A stretch of 35,537 nt of DNA, taken from an uncultured Lachnospiraceae bacterium (GTDB taxonomy: Bacteria; Bacillota; Clostridia; Lachnospirales; Lachnospiraceae). The notes beneath the pieces are model-generated. The model was not told where the DNA came from, did not search any database, and was given only the letters and a program-made list of their open reading frames with translations. Both the position numbers and the translations under genes were made by a program. Shown in pieces: positions 16,224 through 23,385 of this stretch. The stretch is from assembly GCA_910579495.1 (NCBI GenBank), contig CAJTVD010000039.1, positions 1 through 35,537 of the forward strand, written 5' to 3'. Position 1 is the stretch's first letter; every line of letters begins with the position of its first letter.

Positions 16224-17173
16224 AAGTCGGACTTGTAGGCGTGGGCGGCATCAGCGGCGCACACGTCCCTGTATGGGAAGCAATGGAAGAAACCAGCCTT
16301 ACTGCCCTCTGCGATATCCATACAGAGCACTTTGAAAAATATCCCGGGAAACATACCTACACAGATTATAAAGAAATGCTGGAAAAGGAGCCTTTGGATA
16401 TCATTGATATCTGTCTGCCTACTTACCTCCATGCGGATTTTGCCATCTCCGCCTTAGAACGGGGCATCCATGTGATCTGCGAAAAGCCCATTTCCCTGGC
16501 AGAGGATGACGTAGACCGCATCTACCAGGCGGCCCATGACAATAAAGTGAATTTCATGGTGGCGCAGGTGCTGCGCTTCTGGCCGGAATATGAACTGATC
16601 AAAGAAATAAACCACACCCAGAAATACGGGAAGCTCTTATCCGCCTCCATGCGCCGCCTGGGAGGGATCCCCAAATGGAGCTGGGATGATTGGATGAGGG
16701 ACGAAAACAGGAGCGGCCTGGTTCCCTTTGACCTGCATATCCATGACCTGGATTTTATCACCTATGCTTTCGGCTCCCCCAAGGGCAAGGAGATGCACCG
16801 GATGAAACGCCCCGGGCAGGATTACCTGAACATTATTTACGAATACCCGGACTTCTTTATCTCCACAGAAGCAGCATGGTATGCGGCCCCTTATCCCTTC
16901 CGGGCAGATTACCGTTTTCAGTTTGAAGACGCCGTGATCGCCTATGAAGGGGAACGATGCACCATCTACGAAAATGGCGGCAAGGTCATTGACCTTACAA
17001 ACAGCCCCCAGGGGGAGACCGGCGATATCAATCTCCCTAAAAGCAATGCCTATGCCAATGAGATCCGCTACTTTACAGATTGTGTCCTGCAAAATACCTT
17101 TCCTGATAAAGTAACTCCCCATGAGCTCAAGAGCGTCATACAGACCTTAAACAGCCTGTCAGAAACGTGCTGA
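16217..17173 (+). CDS. Gfo/Idh/MocA-family NAD(P)-dependent oxidoreductase
   Basis: The 318-residue protein has the N-terminal Rossmann motif GLVGVGGISGAH, the family signature CEKPISL near residue 92, and a catalytic-type segment VPFDLHIHDLDF near 172. These enzymes oxidise or reduce sugars, inositols or related substrates. The start overlaps the upstream epimerase by seven bases (ATGTTAA). A terminator follows 26 bases after the stop, so the operon has two genes. It probably works in sequence with the epimerase under AraC-family control; the substrate is unknown. Confidence 0.9.
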   Translation: MLKVGLVGVGGISGAHVPVWEAMEETSLTALCDIHTEHFEKYPGKHTYTDYKEMLEKEPLDIIDICLPTYLHADFAISALERGIHVICEKPISLAEDDVDRIYQAAHDNKVNFMVAQVLRFWPEYELIKEINHTQKYGKLLSASMRRLGGIPKWSWDDWMRDENRSGLVPFDLHIHDLDFITYAFGSPKGKEMHRMKRPGQDYLNIIYEYPDFFISTEAAWYAAPYPFRADYRFQFEDAVIAYEGERCTIYENGGKVIDLTNSPQGETGDINLPKSNAYANEIRYFTDCVLQNTFPDKVTPHELKSVIQTLNSLSETC

Positions 17174-17198
17174 ACATAAGGGTCGTGAATAAGTTTTT

Positions 17199-17235
17199 AA
17201 AGGCCAGCCAGCATCCATTGCCAGCTGGCCTTTTT
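17199..17235 (+). terminator. Rho-independent terminator of the epimerase/oxidoreductase operon
   Basis: AAGGCCAGC (17200-17208) pairs with GCTGGCCTT (17224-17232) around a 15-base loop and is followed by further T residues. No gene is visible in the remainder up to 17371. Confidence 0.85.
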
Positions 17236-17371
17236 CAAAACAGCTTGCATGAGCATTGGAGGAAAACCGCGGCAAAATTAAAACATATCCCCACAAAATC
17301 ACGAAAATATGGGAAATATTTCTACATTTCTAATACTGTTCGTAATACTCCTTTCCTACGAAAGATGGAAA

Positions 17372-18385
17372 CTATCTATTTTCTTCCTCTACTTTGCAAG
17401 ATTCTAATGCTTGGTATTCCCGATTCAATTCCCTTAACAACTCTTCCTCGCTTGGCAAATATAACTTATATTTTGATGCAAAAATCTGTGTTTCATTTTC
17501 AGGCAGCGTATACTTAACCACTGATTCACTTTTGTCTGCACATAACACAATACCAATCGGTGGATTATCTCCTTCATTCATAAGCTCCCGCTCATAATAA
17601 TGAACATACATCTGCATCTGCCCTAAATCCTGATGTGTTAAATCCCCAACTTTTAAATCTATCAAAATAAAACATTTCAAAATATAATTGTAAAATACAA
17701 GGTCGATCCTAAAATGCCGCCCATCAAAAGTAATTCGCTTCTGTCTGGCAACAAACGAAAATCCCCTTCCAAGCTCTAAAAGGAACTTTTGCAAATGCGT
17801 AATTAACGCCTGCTCCAAATCACTTTCATAAAAATCAACATTTGGACTTAAACCGAGAAATTCCAGAACATATGGGTCACGGATAATGTCTTCTGGTTTC
17901 TTAGCAGGCTCTAACGTTTGAATTTCTTCTTCAATCTGTTTTTTATTTTTACTGGATAATAATCTTTCGTAAAAAAAGGAATTTATCTGTCTCTCAAGCT
18001 GCCTGGTGCTCCATTGTGATTTTACAGCTTCCTGCATATAAAATTCCCGTGCATTATCATTTTCAACTTTAATTAAGAGTCTATAATGTGTCCAGCTCAA
18101 TTCGCCACGCAATGCGTGGCCATTTGGAAACATTAAGTAAAACTGTCTCATATACTTCAAATTTGTTACTGTAAAGCCTTTTCCGAAATCCTGCGTCATT
18201 TGTTTCGATAATTCTTTTAACAAACCTGCCCCATACTCTGCCTTTTCGTTGCCGCCTTGTTCCTCTATGATAGATTTTCCTATATTCCAATACGTTTCAA
18301 CCATTACAAAATTAGCTGTTTTATAGACTTTATTTCTTGCTCTATACAATATATTTTTAATTTCATTATAAAATTTTTCATTCAT
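17372..18385 (-). CDS. DUF1016 (YhcG-like) PD-(D/E)XK nuclease-family protein
   Basis: The 337-residue protein has an N-terminal DUF1016 helical domain (VMVETYWNIGKSIIEEQ, LLKELSKQMTQDFGKGFT, LKYMRQFYLMFP) and a C-terminal nuclease-like domain with FDGRHFRIDLVFYN and the PD-(D/E)XK-style FILIDLKVG. YhcG-like proteins are often found near restriction-modification or mobile elements; their role is not settled. GGGAGATGTTAA precedes the ATG. The gene is visibly more AT-rich than its neighbours, with many AAA/TTT codons, and has no partner gene, which suggests horizontal acquisition. Confidence 0.9.
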   Translation of the reverse strand: MNEKFYNEIKNILYRARNKVYKTANFVMVETYWNIGKSIIEEQGGNEKAEYGAGLLKELSKQMTQDFGKGFTVTNLKYMRQFYLMFPNGHALRGELSWTHYRLLIKVENDNAREFYMQEAVKSQWSTRQLERQINSFFYERLLSSKNKKQIEEEIQTLEPAKKPEDIIRDPYVLEFLGLSPNVDFYESDLEQALITHLQKFLLELGRGFSFVARQKRITFDGRHFRIDLVFYNYILKCFILIDLKVGDLTHQDLGQMQMYVHYYERELMNEGDNPPIGIVLCADKSESVVKYTLPENETQIFASKYKLYLPSEEELLRELNREYQALESCKVEEENR

Positions 18386-18631
18386 TTAACATCTCCCATT
18401 TGGCTACATAATTCTTTTCATTGCAAACTTCTATACTCTTTCTGTTTCTATCAGTTTCTTTACTTTCCTTTTATATAAATCAAGATTTCCATAATCAAAG
18501 TATTGAATAGATAACAAATATAAACTAAATGCTTTTATAATGTAATACTTTCCATATTTTAACCTCATAATATCTAATATTCATTGTAGCCCTTGTGACT
18601 CTGATCTACCCGATTTTCAAGGGATGAAAAT
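18386..18631. other. AT-rich intergenic stretch, no gene seen
   Basis: This stretch upstream of the DUF1016 gene has no credible coding frame and no clear promoter. Base composition is as AT-rich as the DUF1016 gene, consistent with both having arrived together. Confidence 0.6.
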
Positions 18632-18668
18632 AGCCGCCACTATGATCTGACCGCAAATAGTGGCGGCT
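18632..18668. repeat. 12-bp perfect inverted repeat, possible terminator
   Basis: AGCCGCCACTAT (18632-18643) and ATAGTGGCGGCT (18657-18668) form a perfect stem with a 13-base loop. On the minus strand a T-rich ATTTTCAT follows, so it may terminate transcription arriving from the large lipoprotein gene, though it lies 264 bases after that stop. Confidence 0.6.
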
Positions 18669-18835
18669 GTTAGAAATCAACAGTTCACATTATTGAGGGT
18701 AGCCGCTTCTATTGCTTCCCATTTTCTATCTTTAAATATAGCATCTGCGGCAACAGGATTCAAGGGCTAAACACGAAATTATGGTGAATCCATGATTTAT
18801 GAAATAGGTGCCCCCCACATTCCACATAGATACGC

Positions 18836-18886
18836 AACAGGTGCGCAAGCCTGAAAATCCCAGATCTTCACACTTGCGCACCTGTT
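18836..18886. repeat. 14-bp perfect inverted repeat
   Basis: AACAGGTGCGCAAG (18836-18849) and CTTGCGCACCTGTT (18873-18886) are exact complements around a 23-base loop, 46 bases downstream of the lipoprotein gene stop. No T tract follows on either strand, so it is not a classical terminator. It may stabilise the 3' end of the transcript or be a palindromic repeat element. Confidence 0.6.
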
Positions 18887-18931
18887 CCACTACTGCCGAT
18901 GACCTGTCCGGTTACCCTTTATCCCACCCTT

Positions 18932-21157
18932 TTACCGGGTCTCATTCAGGTAAAGCTGCACCCTGTTCTGCACAACGGAGGCCACATCTTCCACACTCTT
19001 ATGCCCCTCAAAATATCCTGCCGCTTCTTCCAAAATGATATTCAAAACTTCCTCTTCCATATTTTCTCCGCTTTGGGCTGTTTCTATCATTTCCCTCATA
19101 CGGTCTACCTGTTCCTGGGTGGCCGCATAAACGTCTACGGAAAACGTTTCCCCTCCCATGGAGCTTGTCCAGGTGCTTCTCGGGATCTCCTTCTGGCCGC
19201 CGTTCCCATCGTCCATATTGTTGGGTTCCATATCTTTTTCAAACTGTTTTTCAAGGGCAGATTTTAATATGGGGAAACCGCCATTGGGAGAGCCAACATT
19301 TTCCTGCCTTTCCTTTGTCACATTAAACCGGATAAATTCCCACACCCCTTCTTTATTTTCAGAGCCAGAACCCATTGCCACTGTTGTGCCGTTGGAAAAG
19401 AAGCTTAGGCCGCTTTCTCCAAAGGCAGGATAACCGATCAGGTTCACCGGCCCCCCAAACATAAACTCATACATCTGATACTGGGTAACAGATGTGATCC
19501 TTCCCCGGTCCAGCAATGTCCTGCCATTCCTTAAATCATCCAGGGTGGTATCGTCGCTTGCCTCATTGGGAAAACGGTTGGCAAATTCCAGGATCTTCTT
19601 AAATTCCTCCCCCTCAAAGCTGCATTCGCCGCTTTCCTTATTGATAAATAACCCCTGGTTCATGGTACACATAACCCACAGGATGCTTGACTTATCTGCA
19701 CCGGAAAGAAGCTTCACCCCGTTGTCCTTAGAAGCAAGCAGTTCCATGAAATCCTCCACAGTCCAAGCCTTTTCTTCCCCAATCTCCGAGATCTTTCCCA
19801 CCAGCATCTCCACTCCATAATAAGGCATGACTGCATACAGCTTTCCATCCCTCTCATAGGCCCTCAGGGCGCTTTCCACATAATCCTCCCTGGCTATGGT
19901 ATCATCCTTATCCAGATAGGGCGCCAGATCCTCAATCGCGCCCACTGATATCAGGGTCTCCAGAGACATAGGGCAGTAAGTAAGGTCAATGATATCCGGG
20001 AACTGGCCACTCTCCAGCTCTTTGGAAAAAAGTTCCGCCTTTTGGGAAGTGTCCGTGGATGCATCCCCATACTCCTTTATCTTGATACGGTACTTCTGGC
20101 TCTGCCTGTTAAAGGCCGTTATATCCCTTTCCGCATAAAAGGACGGATAATAAGTCCCATAGGTCAGTATGATCTTTTCCGGTACTTCCGACTTTTTCTT
20201 CCGGGTAAGAAGAACCAGCTCCGTTACCCCATCAGCGCTGGTAAAATCACTTGTGAGCGCCGCAATCCTCCCGTCAGAAAGTAACGACACAGAACTAAGG
20301 TAAGATGAATTTACATCATAATCTGTCCAGCGTAAGATCTCCTCGGGCTTTTCATCCCCCAGGTCACAGGTCATAAGGACACCCTCCTGGGTATACAGCA
20401 GATCCTTGTCCTTTCCTCCCTGATAATTTCCATAGTCAAAAGAAATGGAGCTCTCTACCGGCTTTAGGTTCTGCTCCCCCGGAATCACCTCATTTACCAC
20501 AAAGCCCACTTGGTCATAATATGCCGCCGCTATTTTTCCGTCTTTCATCTGGAAAAAGCTGCTCAGGTACTGCCCCGGGCTGATATGGCTGTACAGGCTG
20601 CCATCGGGTTTTATGACAAAGATCTCCTCCCCGGTGGAAACATAGTAATTCCCTTCCCTGTCTGTGAGGATACCCGCAATGTAAAAATAAGGCAGATCCA
20701 TGAGGATCTCACTTACATCCAGGGCTTCCAGTTCTTTGCCGTCGCTCCCCAGCTTCTTAAGGAACACCTCCTCCACCTTAGCGCTGTCCTCTTCCTGGTA
20801 GCCCACCACGCCGATCAGCAGATTTCCATCCTCATCCACATTAAGGCCGGAGATATACTGGTATTCTCCCAGTTCTACAGGCACCTCCTTTGCCTCCTGG
20901 CTGTCCATATCCATAGAGATTATCTTTGACCTGTCATTCCCATATTCCAGATAAAAAACGTTCTGGCTATTACCGATCACTGCATTCCCAACTGGGCGGC
21001 CTGCCCCTCCCACAGCATGGTATTCCGCCACATAAACGTACTCGTCCTCCCCGCTTTCCGCTTCCCTGGGCGCTTCTTCCTCCTTTTTCCCGCAGCCGCC
21101 AAAAGCAATTGCTGCTGCCAATGCCATAATGGCCCATGGCCATCTTTTTCCTTTCAT
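18932..21157 (-). CDS. Large extracellular solute-binding lipoprotein with propeller-like N-terminal region
   Basis: The 741-residue protein starts with a lipoprotein signal peptide (lipobox FGGC, Cys22) and an acidic linker. Residues from about 45 to 325 contain recurring strands with DG turns (DEDGNLLI, DREGNYYV, MKDGKIAA, LSDGRIAA), resembling a beta-propeller. The second half begins KIILTYGTYY and looks like a family 1 sugar-binding protein (ITAFNRQSQKYRIKI, FPDIIDLTYCP, YAVMPYYGVEMLV, NEASDDTTLDD). The usual binding protein is about 450 residues. No permease or ATPase for an importer is adjacent, so it may serve a distant transporter or act as a surface sensor. It has its own promoter at 21288-21316 and a GGGAGG ribosome binding site. 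Confidence 0.85.
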   Translation of the reverse strand: MKGKRWPWAIMALAAAIAFGGCGKKEEEAPREAESGEDEYVYVAEYHAVGGAGRPVGNAVIGNSQNVFYLEYGNDRSKIISMDMDSQEAKEVPVELGEYQYISGLNVDEDGNLLIGVVGYQEEDSAKVEEVFLKKLGSDGKELEALDVSEILMDLPYFYIAGILTDREGNYYVSTGEEIFVIKPDGSLYSHISPGQYLSSFFQMKDGKIAAAYYDQVGFVVNEVIPGEQNLKPVESSISFDYGNYQGGKDKDLLYTQEGVLMTCDLGDEKPEEILRWTDYDVNSSYLSSVSLLSDGRIAALTSDFTSADGVTELVLLTRKKKSEVPEKIILTYGTYYPSFYAERDITAFNRQSQKYRIKIKEYGDASTDTSQKAELFSKELESGQFPDIIDLTYCPMSLETLISVGAIEDLAPYLDKDDTIAREDYVESALRAYERDGKLYAVMPYYGVEMLVGKISEIGEEKAWTVEDFMELLASKDNGVKLLSGADKSSILWVMCTMNQGLFINKESGECSFEGEEFKKILEFANRFPNEASDDTTLDDLRNGRTLLDRGRITSVTQYQMYEFMFGGPVNLIGYPAFGESGLSFFSNGTTVAMGSGSENKEGVWEFIRFNVTKERQENVGSPNGGFPILKSALEKQFEKDMEPNNMDDGNGGQKEIPRSTWTSSMGGETFSVDVYAATQEQVDRMREMIETAQSGENMEEEVLNIILEEAAGYFEGHKSVEDVASVVQNRVQLYLNETR

Positions 21158-21287
21158 CGTTTCCTCCCTTTCTCCATTATATTTACAGGAAACTACACAA
21201 ATCTTTTCTTTATGGCGTTTCCCTGATCAGTTATTGCTGCGTGTTAGCGCAGAATCTCCCTACACATTGGCCTACTGCCACAGGCAA

Positions 21288-21316
21288 ACTATATCATAAT
21301 CTCTAAGGTAATACAA
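21288..21316 (-). promoter_or_regulatory. Promoter of the large lipoprotein gene
   Basis: TTGTAT (21311-21316, minus strand) and TATAGT (21288-21293) are spaced by 17 bases, leaving an untranslated leader of roughly 125 bases before the ATG at 21157. No riboswitch or clear structured element was recognised in that leader. Confidence 0.55.
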
Positions 21317-21358
21317 TGGACTTATCCTTATAGATTCCTTAAATTTCCGCGCAGCCTA

Positions 21359-21387
21359 TTGACATTACCAGCTGCATTGCCTATAAT
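21359..21387 (+). promoter_or_regulatory. Consensus promoter of the GntR-ABC operon with nested dyads
   Basis: A perfect TTGACA (21359-21364) and perfect TATAAT (21382-21387) are spaced by 17 bases. Nested dyads surround them: ACATTA at 21362-21367 with TAATGT at 21384-21389, and TATTGAC with GTTCAATA just outside. A perfect promoter covered by a dyad is expected for an operon held down by its own GntR (YtrA-type) repressor. Confidence 0.8.
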
Positions 21388-21431
21388 GTACCTGTTCAAT
21401 AAGTGCAATCAGGAAAGCGGGATGCCGGAAC

Positions 21432-21809
21432 GTGGAAATCATTATCAGTAATAATGCCAATAAACCAATCTATGAGCAAATCACTTCCCAGATCAAGGCA
21501 ATGGTCATGAGCGGGGAACTGCAGGCCGGGGATGCCATCCCCTCCATGCGTTCCCTGGCCAAGTCCATCCATGTAAGTGTGATCACCGTCCAAAAGGCAT
21601 ACGAGGATCTGCAACGGGATGGATTTATAGAGACCACTGTAGGGCGGGGCAGCTTTATCTCCGCCCAGAATAAGGAATTTTACCAGGAAGAGCAGCAGCG
21701 CCTTGCGGAGGAACATTTACAGGCGGCTGCGGAGATCGCACGGGCCAGCGGTATCTCCCTTGAAAAATTAAAGGAGCTGCTGGCTATCTTCTATCAGGAA
21801 GAAATTTGA
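21432..21809 (+). CDS. GntR-family regulator, YtrA subfamily
   Basis: The 125-residue protein is a short GntR regulator: a winged helix (KPIYEQITSQIKAMVMSGELQ, then AIPSMRSLAKSIHVSVITVQ and GFIETTVGRGSFI) followed by a short helical C-terminal tail rather than a ligand-binding domain, as in YtrA. The start is GTG, matching the usual MEIII N terminus; no better ATG exists. It is first in an operon with an ABC ATPase and permease and probably represses the operon until cell-envelope stress or a peptide antibiotic relieves it. That inducer role is inferred from the YtrA family. Confidence 0.9.
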   Translation: MEIIISNNANKPIYEQITSQIKAMVMSGELQAGDAIPSMRSLAKSIHVSVITVQKAYEDLQRDGFIETTVGRGSFISAQNKEFYQEEQQRLAEEHLQAAAEIARASGISLEKLKELLAIFYQEEI

Positions 21810-21864
21810 AGGTCCCTTTGGGATGGGCAAGGGGAACAACACAGGCAGGAGGTATACCAACCAT

Positions 21865-22731
21865 ATGGACAATATTTTAGAATTGCAACAGGTTTCCAAA
21901 AGATTCCCCCGGTCAGATTTTGCATTGGAGGATGTGACTTTTTCCCTGCCCTATGGCGCGGTGATGGGGTTTGTGGGGGAAAACGGCGCAGGCAAGACCA
22001 CCACCATTGGCTGTATTTTGAATACCATTAGGAAAGATAAGGGCACCGTAAAATTGTTTGGCAGGGAAATGCAGGATAAGGATACGGACATCAGGGAAAA
22101 GATCGGCGTTGTCTATGACGGGAGCAACTTTCCCTCTTACTGGAACCCAAGGCAGTTGGCCCAGGTCATGGACGGCCTTTACACCTCATGGGACGGCTCC
22201 TTATTCCAAAAATATTTAGAGGATTTCCATCTCCCTGAGGGACAAAAAATCAAGCATTATTCCAAGGGGATGGCCATGAAGCTTGCCATTGCCGCCGCCC
22301 TCTCCCATCACCCGCAGCTTTTGGTCTTAGATGAAGCCACCAGCGGCCTTGATCCCATTATGCGGGATGAAATGCTGGATGTTTTCCTTACCTTTATCCA
22401 GGAGGAAGAGCATTCCATCCTTTTGTCCTCCCATATCACCAGCGACCTGGAAAAGATTGCAGACCACATTACCTTTATCCACAGGGGCAGGCTCCTTATG
22501 ACTGCCTCCAAAAATGACCTGGCATACCATTACGGCGTTATGCGCTGCCGGGAAAACCAGTTCCGCGCCCTGGCCCCGGAGGATATTCTTGCCTACCGGA
22601 AGCGTGATCTCCAAATCGATGTGCTAGTACGGGACAAGAAAGAAGCAGAAAGAAAATACAAAGATGTGGTCATAGACCATGTTTCTGTGGATGAGATCAT
22701 GTTGTTATTAGTAAAGGGGGAACAGGTATGA
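21865..22731 (+). CDS. ABC transporter ATP-binding protein (YtrB/antibiotic-export type)
   Basis: The 288-residue ATPase has Walker A GENGAGKTTTIG, an unusual signature region HYSKGMAMKLAIAAAL in place of LSGGQ, Walker B LLVLDEATSGLDP and the H-loop LLSSHITSDLEKIA. The frame begins 42 bases earlier, but AGGAGG at 21847-21852 fits the ATG at 21865, where the protein begins in the usual way (MDNILELQQVSKRF). Its stop overlaps the permease start (ATGA). The degenerate signature motif is common in this YtrB-like subgroup. Confidence 0.9.
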   Translation: MDNILELQQVSKRFPRSDFALEDVTFSLPYGAVMGFVGENGAGKTTTIGCILNTIRKDKGTVKLFGREMQDKDTDIREKIGVVYDGSNFPSYWNPRQLAQVMDGLYTSWDGSLFQKYLEDFHLPEGQKIKHYSKGMAMKLAIAAALSHHPQLLVLDEATSGLDPIMRDEMLDVFLTFIQEEEHSILLSSHITSDLEKIADHITFIHRGRLLMTASKNDLAYHYGVMRCRENQFRALAPEDILAYRKRDLQIDVLVRDKKEAERKYKDVVIDHVSVDEIMLLLVKGEQV

Positions 22732-23372
22732 AAGGGCTTTTGAAAAATGATTTTCTCTCCGTATACGCCAACGCAAAGGTGTTTTCTGTTTTTCTGGCTT
22801 TATTTGGGGTATTTGTAGTTGCCGTAGCAAGTGAATCCCTGCTGATCGGTTATGGATTGGTGGCAATGGTGGGGTTTTCCGTTAATGCCATCGGTGTCTC
22901 CAAAAACCAGGCGGCCTCTCAATGGGGAAAATATAAACTGACCCTTCCGGTAAGGCGGGCAGATATTGTAAAAAGCCTGTTTATCAACCAGGCCCTCTGG
23001 CTGCTGGCAGGGACGCTTTTTGCCGGAACAGGGCTGGGCCTATCCTGGCTCCTCCACGGCTGTCCCTTTTACCAGGCCATAGATTCCCTTTCCCTGTTTT
23101 CCCTGGGCATAAGCATGAGCCTTTTTATGGGTGCCATATTCTTTCCCCTGTTCTATTTCTGGGGGGATGAGAGAAGCGAAGTGTCCCTGGTGCTCTCCTT
23201 CCTTGGCGCATTTGCCCTTGACTGGGCGCTTATCAGCGCCATCAACCATCTGCTGGGGACGGGAACCTATGCCATCCTGGCGGGGCTGGCCATTTTGCTG
23301 TCATGTTCCCTGGGGGCTTTCTGTTTATCCTGCCCGCTGACTGTAGGGATCTTCCGGCGGAAAGAGTATTAG
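22728..23372 (+). CDS. ABC-2 type transporter permease
   Basis: The 214-residue membrane protein has about six hydrophobic segments (for example VFSVFLALFGVFVVAVA and LFINQALWLLAGTLFAG) and begins MKGLLKNDFLSVY, the typical cytoplasmic entry of ABC-2 permeases coupled to GntR/YtrB operons. It overlaps the ATPase gene by four bases. It ends 13 bases before the convergent M56 gene stop, with no obvious terminator. Confidence 0.85.
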   Translation: MKGLLKNDFLSVYANAKVFSVFLALFGVFVVAVASESLLIGYGLVAMVGFSVNAIGVSKNQAASQWGKYKLTLPVRRADIVKSLFINQALWLLAGTLFAGTGLGLSWLLHGCPFYQAIDSLSLFSLGISMSLFMGAIFFPLFYFWGDERSEVSLVLSFLGAFALDWALISAINHLLGTGTYAILAGLAILLSCSLGAFCLSCPLTVGIFRRKEY

Positions 23373-23385
23373 GTAATGGTATGGC

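Noticed and set aside
18632..18886. Inverted repeats as a CRISPR array or attachment site
   Set aside because: The two palindromes differ in sequence, there are no regularly spaced direct repeats, and no cas or integrase gene is present.
21158..21287. Riboswitch in the long leader of the large lipoprotein gene
   Set aside because: No conserved riboswitch core or terminator/antiterminator pair could be recognised.
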